Assembly (NCBI GenBank): GCA_027382625.1
Contig: JAJKFJ010020768.1
Location: 108,880-172,879 of the forward strand
Origin: Tetmemena sp. SeJ-2015
Taxonomy: Eukaryota; Ciliophora; Spirotrichea; Sporadotrichida; Oxytrichidae
DNA: 64,000 nucleotides
Direction of reading: 5' to 3'
Shown here: in pieces, positions 11,701-27,448 of the stretch
How the letters are laid out: each line of letters begins with the position of its first letter
How positions within the stretch are numbered: position 1 is the stretch's first letter
The notes under the pieces: generated by a model
The model's input: the letters and a program-made list of their open reading frames with translations, nothing else
The model's database searches: none
What the model was told of the DNA's origin: nothing
Made by a program: the position numbers and the translations under genes

Positions 11701-12956
11701 TTTTAGTGGGATTTTTAAAGAGAGTCCACACAAAAAATGAAAATAAGGCAGATAATTTATTAAGAGAGTGAAGTCCATAATACTGAACAACCTTAAGAAA
11801 TAGTCAATATGAAAATTAATTAGATTATTGAATAGTCAATGTAGGTCAGTGCTTTGTTTATTGTACCATGGATTGATTTTCACAACCTAGATAAATCAAA
11901 GTCAACAAGAAGTGTCTGTAAAATTCAAAGACGTAGCTTTTGAATTGAGTTCCATCGCACATCAGCTTTCGATGGAGTGGCTCTAGAATTTTGAAAGACT
12001 CTAAGAACATTCCATTCGAATTCTTATGAAATGCAAGATCAACTCTGTCTCTGATTACTCTCTTTAGTGGCAATTAAAGAGACTTGAATTTCTCATAGTA
12101 GTCTTTTGAATTTAGCAAACGATGAGAAGTTTGTGGCCTTATGATTCTAGCTGATTTCAAACACTTGATCTTTAAGTTATAAGAATATACAATGGAAATA
12201 AGTTTTTATTCGGCTGGTAAGCAGATGAAGCTTCGTCTTTATTACTCTGAAAATCTTTTAATGTTTTATCTTATTGTATGAATCGTTAAGTGTAACTCAA
12301 AGCTATTGCGTCTTAATTCAAGGCCTCTCCGTTTATCCCTTTAAAAATTTCATTAAGATTTCTTCTATTCGATTAAGGTCTTTTTTGTGAGGACTTATGA
12401 TAATAAGTGGCTTAAAATGGCACAGTAATTGTGGGCTTTAAACCATACGCTCCAAATTTATTTAGATTTTCTTGAGATTACTTTGAATTCCTTGCCATAT
12501 TTATTGTTTTTAGCGGCTCTTAATGCTAGAAATAAAATAATTTAATGAGTTAGGATTGAGATCTTAAAAGTATTTTTGGCTGCTGATATTGCTTTTAGTC
12601 TTTCTTATCTGTGGGCAAATTTGAATTGTATTTTAAATTATACTCCTGAATGAAGATTGGAATCAGGAATATTATCTGGCTACAGTTCATAGTAGTCCTA
12701 ATTTAATTGATGTTCTTATTTCTAATCATGATGCTTAACTGCCGCTTCCTTATTTTTAAACTACTAATTTTCCTCCTGCAACCAATTTAAACAATCTCAT
12801 AATTATTAATAAATGCAAAATATGCTCCTCGCTTTTAAAGAGGATAGTCTAAGCTGGAACAAAAGGTGGATTTGATATCACTTGACTTTCACTATTCATT
12901 TACTGCTTAGCAAATGTAATTGTCTCAATTGGAGAATCAGCTATTATCGTTGACAT
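8726..12956 (-). CDS. Very large unrecognised protein (possibly two genes)
   Basis: The stop TGA is at 8726-8728. Long Gln-codon-using frames cover most of 8726-12150: a helical, TPR-like block (KLIEKVLKSLTKIESLILSQ ... LFLKGFILECAGEKSQASFY), Ser/Asn-rich linkers, SPISISKPKVNIEDYANFEG, a Lys/Glu-rich helix (FWIRYKQEKREFEKKIYLHE) and a Gly/Ser-rich tail. The first ATG at 12954-12956 gives MSTIIADSPIETITFAKQQM. An internal ATG near 12505 (MARNSKQSQENLNKFGAYGL) also looks like a true start, so 12956-12540 may be a separate short gene. Frame changes mark several IESs; one is a tandem AAAAG at 10914-10923. No family recognised. Confidence 0.5.
10914..10923 (-). other. Tandem pointer AAAAG, apparent zero-length IES
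   Basis: On the minus strand AAAAGAAAAG lies exactly where the frame EELVQKKR-stop must shift to MKQDLNLDEEG. Dropping one 5-bp copy gives VQKMKQDLNLD and a frame open for another 170 bp. A sequencing slip or an unseen nearby IES would look the same. Confidence 0.45.
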
Positions 12957-13021
12957 TTTAGAATTTAATAAAAAAACTAATAATTAACACTACTCTATTT
13001 AAAACTATACTTTATTAAATT

Positions 13022-13474
13022 ATGGAGAAAAGTTAAAAGTAGTCAAAGCAAAAGGGAAAGAAGGCTTCCAACAAAGCTCAAGAAGAAACAAAAGAAGGAA
13101 AGAAATCTAAGGAGTAGAAACATAAAAATGGGAAGGAAGAAACTAAATCTTCGGCATCATCAGAATAGGAATCAGTTTTTCTAAAGAACGGGAAAATTTA
13201 CATAGCAATTAGAGCTAAACCTGGTTCAAAATCAGATGAGATATTTGCTGTTGAACCTGATTACATAGGTGTCGCAGTTTAAGACCCTCCTGTAGATGGA
13301 GAGGCGAATGAAGGAATATTGTAATTCCTGGCTTAAGTAATTGGAGTAAAGAAGAGAGACTTAACTTTAGTGAAGGGTCACAAGGGACATGATAAAGTAG
13401 TGTAGATAGATGAGCCTACTAAAGATATGACCACTGATTCTATTCTCATGAAGTTGCTTTAAAGTAGATCTTGA
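13022..13474 (+). CDS. DUF167 / YggU-family protein, 150 aa
   Basis: A single uninterrupted frame from ATG to TGA with nine in-frame TAA/TAG Gln codons. The first 50 residues are Lys/Glu/Gln-rich and disordered. The rest matches the DUF167 (UPF0235, C15orf40) fold: IYIAIRAKPGSKSDEIFAVE, then VAVQDPPVDGEANEGILQFL with the family's PxDGxAN motif, then GVKKRDLTLVKGHKGHDKVV. The biochemical function of the family is not established. No IES or intron is seen. The start codon is only 66 bp from the divergent start at 12956, so the two share a very short upstream region. Confidence 0.85.
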
Positions 13475-13499
13475 AAGAGTTTTTGTATAAAGTATGTTG

Positions 13500-16400
13500 T
13501 TAAGAAATTAGTCTAAGTATTAACTATAACTCAAACAATTATAAAAATCTTCAAAATCTTGCCATAGGCTAAAATTAGTTTTCTCTATGTAGCTTTCAAA
13601 ATCAGGTCTAATTGTTTGCAAAAATAAGAGTAGATTTATTTAATGGGAAATATTTTGCATGTCTTTATCAGTCTTATCTTTCGTCCCTCCAGTTTTATTT
13701 TCTTCCAATCTATCAACTTCATCGACTACTTCATCTAGCTGTTTTCTCTTTCTAGTCAGGGCATCTTCCATGAGCTCTTAATCGCTTTCTCTTAGATCAT
13801 CTTCCTCTTCTGCTTCGTCTTAGGCATTTCCATTTTGCGACTTCTTCTTTCTCAAAAGTAGATTCCTTACTTTCAACTTTAAATGTAGATTCAGTCCTTG
13901 CAGTCGATGAGATAGATTCTTGTAGTAGTCATTTTCTGTGCTCAGGAGAGTGATCTTTTCGTGGACAGTATTTATATCTATGTCATTATAGGTGCGCTGG
14001 TACTTTTTAACTCGCTTCTTCAATTCATCATTTGATTCTTTTAATGTCTCTTGCTCATAAAACAAAGCAAGCTAAAATATCTGCTCCTTCTTATGAAATT
14101 CTAACTCTGACAGTGCAGTTTTTAATTTCTCAGTTGTCCCAGTAGAAGACTTTAATAACTAATCCAGCTCAATTTGCAAATGATCCTTCTCTAACATAGC
14201 TTTTTTGTATTTATCTGAGTACTCTTTCACTTTTTATTCACAATCAGCGCCTATTTAATCAAACCGCTCTCTCATTTATTACTATGATACTTGTGCAAAT
14301 GTTAACTTTGAAATAGCTTCAGAGAAAAGTTCATTCATTTGCTCATGCTCCTCTGCATAAGATAGACTCACCTCATCATAAATGAGTTAATGATAAATGA
14401 ATTAATATTTCGAGTGTATATTCAATCACAAATTTCATTGACTTTTTACTCCATTTCCTGATGTAGTTTGTAGCATGTTAAAATTGATAGCTTGAAGATA
14501 CTTAGTCTTTTGGTTGAATATGTATTTGTATTTCTAAGGCAAAAGCATCTCGTTATATTGATGCTCTAAAATATACTCTGCCTCTTTCAAATGAATCCTT
14601 GTATCTGTACGCTTCAAGCTCGAACACTAGTTTCCTATTTAACTTCTTTCAACTGCTCATTTTCAATCTTCAGCTGATCCATCAAGCCTTTGTAATGAAA
14701 GTAGAAAAATATACTATATTGAATGCTTGAAATCCTAGTTTATGTTGATTTGACCTATTTCTATAAGTTGGAGCCTAGGGCTTTGCTAAAATCCGCCCTT
14801 GAAGGTTGCATTTTTAGTTGCTTATTAATCCTTTTACTGTATAATTTTCTCTTACTTTTAGATAAGTTCTTAAATCCTGATAGAGGAATTTGAAAAGAAC
14901 TGATGAACTCCCTCTGCTTTAGGTCTGACTCTTTAACTCTTTTTGTTCTCTGGATCTGATACATCCTCCGTTAAGCCATAGTTTTAAGGAGATTTATCCC
15001 CCATTGAAGACCTCCTACTCCACGCGGCAGAAGTCCAATTGCTTTATTTAGCATCCTTCTCCAATTCAGAATTCCTCATCTTCAAATGAATCCTGTTACT
15101 CTCTTTCTTGCTTTTATCTTAATCATGGAGAATCTGACTATAGCCTTCTAGGAAATGCGTTCTGCCATCTCTTGAGTGGTTGAATATGCCACTTCTTTCT
15201 GTTCCCTCCGCTTGAAAAGAATGCGACAAAGAGTCGTTTAATTGCTAATCGCCTCCACTTCCAAGTCTTGGACGAGGACTATGCTTGCTTGAAAAAACTA
15301 GCCTTGGCTAAATTGGTGCTGGAACCTTAGAAAAAGAAGTTTTAGCTCTGCTTGCTTATAGATGAAGAACCTTCGGCATGCTTTTGATACTTTCTATTTG
15401 ACAGAGGAGTTTAATTGTATTACAAATAAACAATGATAAAATAGAGTTAAGGTATCTGACTTCTCGTCATTATGAAGTGAAGAGACTTGGAGATTTGAAA
15501 TCTTCACAGTTTTCTTTTTTAATTTCTGCGTGACGGTCTTTTCGTTATATCTAGTTAAAAAAAATATAGCAAAATGTTTGCTACTATCCCGCTTAACTTC
15601 ATCATAAACTTGCTTGAGGAACTTGTTTTGAAATTAGAAGCTTTGGCTGTATAATTCATGAGTAAACTCATTGGGATCCTTACCAGCAGTAATTAGATCT
15701 GAGTTTAAACCGTGAAGTTGGGACAAGTGCTTTCTGTTTGTAAATTTTGGGTTTTTGCTTTGTGAGGTTATTAAAGATGGATTATTAGTTTAGGCATTAT
15801 GATTCTTATCCCTATAAGGGCGATGTAAGGGAGGAGGGCTTGTCCCATTCAAACTTAAAGAAATAAAGAAAATTTTTTAGAACTCTCATCTTTTTCGTTG
15901 CTACCATCTGCGCTATCTACATCTTCTCTTTCTTCCACGAGAGTTGGAGGATTGATTACAAACTTTGAGACATTTTTGTCCGTTTAATGAATCCTTTCCT
16001 TCCTACTCTCCCTTCCTTCTACTGTTTATAGATAATCTTCCTGATTGATAAATATCTCCTTCTAAGCGAAGCTTATTTCTTTTATCAAAATAAATAAATA
16101 TATATTTCCCTCTCTTATACTTGCTTAACATCTTATAAATATGAGGTAAATATGATTATTTAATTGCTAATGATGCTTCTATGTGTCCATGTTTGCATCA
16201 TCTATTGCATAATAAGTCTAAATAAATAATAAATTAATTATTGTGAGTAGAGATTATTTCAGCTTCTGAATCCCTCCAGATTTTAACTATGCTCTCTCCT
16301 TCAAGAATTACTTTGAAACACTAAAATTTTAAATGCTTTTTTATACTAGTACTGCTAGAGGGCACTAAGGAGAATTTGTGATTGACTCTGTTAGAAGGAG

Positions 16401-17134
16401 ATTAGGCAACTGTTCCTGGCCGCATAGAATTGGTGTAACTTACTTGAGAATTAACCATCTATGAGTTATGTCCTGATCCAAAATAAAGCAACAAATACTT
16501 TTAAAGAAATAGCTGGAGTCTTGATCTATTTTATTAAATATTGTTCAAAAATAATTTGGTACTTATCCATGAGACTTTAGTTTATTAAAATTCAAATAAC
16601 TAAGTTGCGTCTTCTATTTATCTTTCTTTGAATTTGATTAGTGGGTACTCCATAAAGTCTTTTTTATTTTTGAAATGCTTCTTTACTTAGGATCTCCAAA
16701 TTTTCTTGGTTATGCTACTACTGTTAAACTAAGCTAATAGAAGAATACTCAATAAAAATAATAAAGTTAAATTGGGACAACTTTAATGTATAACATATCA
16801 TGATAATCCTAAACAAATTTATTGCGCATAAATAATCAAAATTTATTCTTTAAGATAAAAAATAAGTTACCTATAATTAAAGATTGAGGTTTTTTGACTA
16901 AACTGCTTTGGTCGCTCTTGTTTGAGAATAAATAAATGAGCATTAGTTATATTCATTTTAGAAATTTGTGTCCCTAGGTTTAATTTAAACACCGAAAAGT
17001 TATCAAAGATTAAAACATAAATAAAAGTCAACTGTTGGGTTATTTGAGGGTGTTTACTTATTAGAATTGTGCTTATTGGGAATATGGCCAGGCAGAAGGC
17101 TAGGGTTAATTATCTGCTTCAAGTACTCATTCAT
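13500..17134 (-). CDS. Long coiled-coil protein
   Basis: Start proposed at 17132-17134 (MNEYLKQIINPSLLPGHIPN); a later ATG at 16458 (MVNSQVSYTNSMRPGTVAQS) is the alternative. Segments read in order: a region with HKFSLVPSSSTSIKKHLKFQ, an acidic stretch (LVEEREDVDSADGSNEKDES), KDPNEFTHELYSQSFQFQNK, a Ser/Arg-rich linker (MPKVLHLQASRAKTSFSKVP), then a long C-terminal coiled coil (SYAEEHEQMNELFSEAISKL ... ALFYEQETLKESNDELKKRV) ending acidic (EDDLRESDQELMEDALTRKR). Several IESs are implied by frame changes; none was pinned to a pointer. The lower limit is approximate: the stop was not resolved, because the last frame runs antisense into the DUF167 gene. A cytoskeletal or ciliary role is only a guess. 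Confidence 0.6.
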
Positions 17135-17285
17135 TATGTTAATCCTAAATTAAGTGTTTTTTTTCTTCTTCAGTTTAATTATTAAATCCTCATTATTTTA
17201 AGTTGATATAACTTTTATCTGCTTAAAATTTGAGTGAAAAAAAGTAGCAGAATTATATTTGTTCCGCGCTTTTTAAAAATTAAAA

Positions 17286-19501
17286 ATGGAGGCACAGGCT
17301 TCATCAACATTTAAGTTTCATTCTTATGATAATAGAGACTTTATTTACTGGGAATAAGTCTTTAGAACATCAAAATAAACGAAAATTTCAACAAAATAGA
17401 TTCTATGGAATCATCATTAACCATTTATGTAAGGAACTCTCTTTGTTTGGTATAATTACTTTAGCAAGAAATTGAACTTGTATTGAAAATTCTAAAACAG
17501 ATTTGCTTTGATCACATCATCACTTGATAGATAATTTATTTTAACTTGCTCGAAACTGATCATCGATAATAAAATAGAGAGGAGTTGTCTAAATCAACTT
17601 GAGTAAACGTTTAAGACGAGACTTACTCAAATAATTGCAAAATAAGAACAGAACAAGGAGGAATCTAAGATTATTGAGGATCTAGAACTAGACTCTAAGG
17701 TAAAACTTTTGTTGAAGTAATATATTGCAGATTTAAACAAATTAAAAATAAATATAAATTTTTATTCATTTATATTAAAAAATAATTAAGTCCATAAAGT
17801 TATTATGTTTAAATTTCATTTATAAGTTCCATAAGGTGCTACTTTAACTATTTATGTATAAAAAATGAATTTATCCCACATATAAGCAAAATAATAAATG
17901 ATGAAGATTTTGTATATGATCGAGATGATAGTGGTGAAGTTTATGGCAGTATTTCTTTAAGTGATTTAAGCAAATCATAAAAATGAAGTTATGACTAGCA
18001 ACTTGGCAGATTTAAAAGAGCAAATTGAGGAGTTGAAAAATGATTTTGAAATCCAAATGGATTTGATGGAAGATTTGGCAGAATAAGATGCTGTTAGTTT
18101 TGATTCTATATTCATGTATCTTTTGGTGAAGCCTCTAAAAGTCTAAGATAAATGTTTCCTCAAAGAACTCAAACCTTACTTGGTATTTATGATAAATGCT
18201 CTCAAGCATAGTTCTAGAATGAAGAATCTATCTAAACTATAGAAGAGATGATTATTTAAGACGAACCTTAGACCAATGTCCCTCAGCTCAGATTAAATGG
18301 GAGCCAGCCTACTTCCCTCACTAGTCACAGAAATTTTAAAACAAGAGAACTGCAATAGTTCAAACCGAAGAAGATTAAGAGTTAGAAGAAATCTTGCAAA
18401 GTTACTACTTCTCCTCACCCACTTTCAAGCAACTTAAAACCTACAGAAATTCCTCGTAGAGGTTTAGTTTAACTCTTCATCTTTATATTAATTATACTCA
18501 GAATCTGATGAGCAGCAGTCAGTAAATTAATTTGCCGCAGAGCTTTGAAGAAAAGTATAGTGAACAGTTTAACCCATTAGCATAAGTAGCGCCTTTCAAA
18601 GTACCTGGATTAACTCAGCAGGCATCTTCATCTTACCCTAACAATAATTAGTAAACTCATACCCAGCCCTCTCAGTCTTTATCAAGCAGTTAGGTCATTC
18701 AGAATACGAACACATAGTAATCTTAAAATTAGATCAATGAAAAGGGCAAATTCCAAAAACCAGAATTCAACCTAAAGAAAAGAGATGAAAAACTCTCTTA
18801 GAAACTTCATGCCAAGCTCAAAGAATAGCATGTAATTACCACTAAAAGATAGAAAAACGTTATGCAATAGTTTAAATTAAAAATGTTTAGAGCTATAATT
18901 TAAAATCTAAACTTTCATTAGCAGATATATAGATATTGAATCTGCAATATTTCAAAGTTAATCTTTTTTTTTCACTTTAAATAAGGGATTAATTCAATTT
19001 AATTATTTTTTAATGAGCAAGTAATATCTAATCTGATAAGCCAGTTATAGCTTCATTTGGAACTTATATGTCATATTTTATCGTTTAGAATTCATCTATA
19101 ATATAACCTCATCTGTCTCTACTCTTCAAAACTCGAAGTTTAACGTAAAGAATCAATCTCCAGCCAAAGATATCAAGTCAACAACTATATCTAAACAAGA
19201 AACTTAAGTAAAAGCCTCTGCAGTTCCAAAACAAAAGGGAGGAAGTTTCTTATTGAACTTGGTAAGATCAAGAACACAGGCAAACCAGTAAGTTCAGCAA
19301 GAGCCATAGTATAAGAAGCAAAGCTTATTCATGGAGGAACTTAGATAGCCAAGATCTTCTACTGCTGAATCTCTCAGAAATACCACAGAAGATAGGAATG
19401 ACATGCCAGAGATCATTGAAATACAAGATAGTGAAAATGAAGATAGCGTTGAAGAGATAAGAATATAGGAGAACTCTGAAATGCGGCTTTTCAATGATTG
19501 A
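17286..19501 (+). CDS. Ser/Gln/Lys-rich protein with N-terminal coiled coil and SIM-like C-terminus
   Basis: Start MEAQASSTFKFHSYDNRDFI at 17286; stop TGA at 19499-19501. Short MDSs include a coiled-coil segment (RLTQIIAKQEQNKEESKIIE, then TSNLADLKEQIEELKNDFEI), a basic Ser/Thr-rich region (FKTRELQQFKPKKIKSQKKS), a Gln/Ser-rich stretch and a basic block (FNLKKRDEKLSQKLHAKLKE). Near the C-terminus PEIIEIQDSENEDSVEEIRI looks like a SUMO-interacting motif, a hydrophobic core followed by acids and Ser. Frame changes near 17480, 18110, 18490 and 18900 show IESs. No family assigned; a nuclear role is inference. Confidence 0.6.
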
Positions 19502-19570
19502 TTTCTGTTTAAGATTATAAATTCTAGTGTGCTTTGATATATCCTAAAGCAAATATATTCAAAATTAAAA

Positions 19571-20323
19571 TCAAAGCTTAGGTGATTCATACGTAGGATA
19601 GTAGGCCATACATCTCTCCTTAATTTTAAATCCATTCTAATAAAAGTTTACACTTTGAAATCTTACAGCCTCATAGAAAGGTACGTTCTAGTCTGAGCAG
19701 TCAAGCACTATTTTATAGCAGTTGTGAATTACAGCCAGTGCTTTTAGTGTTTTAATGAGTCTGATTCCAAGCTTCTTTCCTCTGTAAGAGGAATCCACTG
19801 CGATGTCTTCGATATGCCCACACTATAGTCAATTATGAGTTTTAAAATCTGATTAGTGTAAATAAATTGATAGACTAATCAAAAACACGTACGATACCAC
19901 ACTCTCTGAGGAATTTTTTCTCAATGAAAATACTTCCTGAACCAACTATCTTATCTTTTCTCTTATCAACTATGACTACGACTTTGTAATGGTCAGAGTG
20001 AGAAGCAAACATCTCGTCAAATCTTTTGGCGTAATCTTCCTTGGTAGGAGTTCCAACAATTGTCAACTGAGCTGCAAAATAAGAATTCAACTTACATTCC
20101 ATAGAATTATTCAAACATAAGTAATTTTAGATAAATTGTATCTCACTTGCAAGAGTTAAAACGATAACTTACCTAATGTTTAGAGATGTCCTCTATCGAT
20201 ATCATCTCTTTGCACAAATCTAAAAGTGAAGTCTTCATCTGTCTCTGCAGCTAAAGCCTCTTTCTCTTTCTTGGCTACCTCCTCATAATTTAGTTTGACT
20301 ACAGCACATTTGTTACTCTCCAT
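19571..20323 (-). CDS. GNA1: Glucosamine-6-phosphate N-acetyltransferase
   Basis: It acetylates GlcN-6-P with acetyl-CoA on the way to UDP-GlcNAc. Start ATG at 20321-20323 (MESNKCAVVKLNYEEVAKKE); stop TGA at 19571-19573. Three GT-AG introns (20072-20172, 19823-19892, 19637-19666) leave exactly 184 codons, so 183 residues, normal for the family. GNAT landmarks: FTFRFVQRDDIDRGHLQ, TPTKEDYAKRFDEMF, VVVIVDKRKDKIVGSGSIFI, HIEDIAVDSSYRGKKLGIRL (the acetyl-CoA-binding loop), NCYKIVLDCSDQNVPFYEAN and GFKIKERCMAYY. No IES is required. The downstream end is 70 bp from the convergent stop at 19501. Confidence 0.92.
19637..19666 (-). other. 30-nt spliceosomal intron in GNA1
   Basis: On the minus strand it starts GTAAGA and ends TTATTAG. 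Without splicing the reading stays open but adds ten residues; with splicing the conserved NVPFYEANGF block is restored. It is one of the shortest introns visible here. Confidence 0.8.
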
Positions 20324-20435
20324 TCTCGATTTAATTAAATTCTTTAAAATTACTATTTCATTCTGTTAACTCATATAAAGTGAAAATGAAATCCTTGAAG
20401 AAATTATTATGATGCATTTGTCTGGAGTTAATATT

Positions 20436-20983
20436 TCATAGAGTTGCTGCTATTATAAAAAATCCTGAAATCAAAGACATCAGAATAGCAAAGTGTGCAC
20501 TAAAGAATTGAGCTGCTTTGATAAAGACCTTGAATTCTAAACCATTCTGTCCTGAATTCTGAACATAGATAACGTAGCCACAAACCTTGCTATAATCTAC
20601 AAGCAAATTTGAGCCACTTGTGTAGTCGATCTAAGAGCCTGGTGTGCAAGTAATATCTACTATAATTAAATACTTATGAAGATCTATTGTGGTGGAACCA
20701 GTAGTAGTTCCCGAGCTTGTTCTCTAGCGAACTAGTAATAATATGCTGTGAGCTCTGGTTGCATAAATTCTATCATTGCGTCGTCAGTTGTCGTTATTTA
20801 GCAAAGAGCACCTCCATACAGCTGGATGTGCTTCTCTTCCCAAAATGGATTGTTAGGCTCGCGTACTACTTGCGAAGATGCTCCAAACAAGCAGTCATCT
20901 GCCGAGAAAGCTAGTTAAATACAAAGGAACAAACTTAGCAAAATTTGAATGGCTAATTTCGACTGAGAGATTTGAGCTATCAT
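20436..20983 (-). CDS. Secreted-type single-pass membrane protein
   Basis: Start at 20981-20983 gives MIAQISQSKLAIQILLSLFL with a clear signal peptide (hydrophobic core then AFSADD). A lumenal domain of about 110 residues has Cys residues and VDITCTPGSQIDYTSGSNLL, then VCGYVIYVQNSGQNGLEFKV. It ends in a C-terminal membrane helix (AHFAILMSLISGFFIIAATL) and TGA at 20436-20438. The frame before about 20800 and the frame after 20740 differ. A 56-bp IES bounded by GCTC would join them (GGAHSILLLVRQ...), but other junctions are possible. The C-terminal pattern resembles the short lumenal stretch and tail of ER-complex subunits, not enough to name. No cytosolic tail. Confidence 0.65.
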
Positions 20984-21099
20984 GTTTTTTATTATAAATT
21001 ACAAATATTATTGTTATCTAATTTTCGAATATGAAGAGCATTTAGTTATTCATTAAAGGAATTGCAAACTATCTCTTTTAATAAATAATTGTAATAAAT

Positions 21100-21591
21100 A
21101 TGGATTAACTTCAATAGCGCATCGATACTCTCAACCAAGAGGGAGAGAAAATCATGATAATTAGACTTGTATCACAAAAGACTAAGATCTAGCCCGCTTA
21201 CCTAATTTTGGCCTCTTTCTTCTTATCAGCTTTGATTCTTGCACTAGGCTTCGCTCAGTCCTTAATTACTCGTGTGGTGGGAGTAGTGTATCCAGCAATT
21301 AAGTCACTCTATGCAATCGAGACTGTGGATATTAAAGATGATAAGCAGTGGTTAACTTACTGGGCCATTTACGCTATGTTTTTAGTTGCTGAGCATCAAA
21401 TCGAATTCATCCTCAGCTACTTCCCATTTTACTACTTCGCAAAGGTGTGCTTCTTGATTTGGCTGCTGAATCCAGTTACCATGGGAGCTCAATCTATCTA
21501 TGATAAGATAGTAGGCCCTGCATTCAAAAAGAGCCAGCCCAAAATTCAAGCAGTCATGATAAGAAATATTTAGGTTTCTTTTTGCTAATGA
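21100..21591 (+). CDS. REEP/Yop1 (TB2/DP1/HVA22) ER-shaping protein, 163 aa
   Basis: A single open frame of 164 codons. After a short polar N-terminus come a hydrophobic hairpin (PAYLILASFFLSALILALGF), then VYPAIKSLYAIETVDIKDDK and QWLTYWAIYAMFLVAEHQIE, the family signature (YPA-x-S-x-x-AIE ... D-x-QWLTYW). A second hairpin (LSYFPFYYFAKVCFLIWLLN) and GAQSIYDKIVGPAFKKSQPK finish the domain. REEP5/6 and Yop1 proteins insert hairpins in the ER and stabilise tubule curvature. In-frame TAA/TAG codons confirm the code. No IES or intron is seen. Confidence 0.92.
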
Positions 21592-21689
21592 GAGTTGGCA
21601 GTTAAATCATTGACGAAATTGTGAATGGCGAGGGCGCATCATCACTTTTATATATTTTTGTTCACCAAAGAAGCAAAACTGAAAGACAA

Positions 21690-21986
21690 ATGAAACCTTT
21701 TAAATTCAAAGTCAGAAGGAAAGGGTATTTAAGTTCTGTACACACTTTGAACTAAAATTATTTGAATAATTCAGTATGTCTTTTTTTATGACGTAGATAA
21801 TCTATACAGTTCTTGTATTTAAACATAAGTGGAAAGAGTAGATTTGATTGGATGCATGGAATCAAAAGCGAACACATCAAAGGGAAAAGAGTAGTCTGCA
21901 CTATCAGAGAATTCTCTGATGAGTTCAAATCTCCTCAGAACGAAGTTGCAAATAAGATTAGAGAAATAGCCAAAAACTATATTTGA
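21690..21986 (+). CDS. Small basic protein, 74 aa, unrecognised
   Basis: Start MKPFKFKVRRKGYLSS; a 72-bp intron (21738-21809, GTACAC...TACAG) joins it to FLYLNISGKSRFDWMHGIKS, and the frame ends KIREIAKNYI at TGA 21984-21986. Intron removal leaves exactly 75 codons. The protein is Lys/Arg-rich. The start could lie further upstream, because the frame is open back to about 21615. A ribosomal or mitochondrial role is possible but not supported by any motif I recognise. Confidence 0.5.
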
Positions 21987-22132
21987 TTATGATTAGAGAA
22001 AACTACTAATGGTCTAAATTCTTAAGTTGGACTTAATTTTATCTTAAAGAAGATTATTCTATCGACTAATGCAGATATAAATGTGCAAATAATTTGAAGA
22101 TAAAAATTGATTTATAATATAAAGTAAATCAA

Positions 22133-27276
<5,144 letters not shown>

Positions 27277-27448
27277 GACCAAAATATTATTATAGAGATA
27301 TTTAAGACAAAAATAGTTTTTCCTTAACTTGAATATGATTTAAAAATCTATCCATATGATATGGGAGTGTCTATATTTAGTTAAAATTAGAACTTTTTAT
27401 TTAAGAGCAATTGTGATTCATGAATAAGAAGCAAATATCATATCCCAC

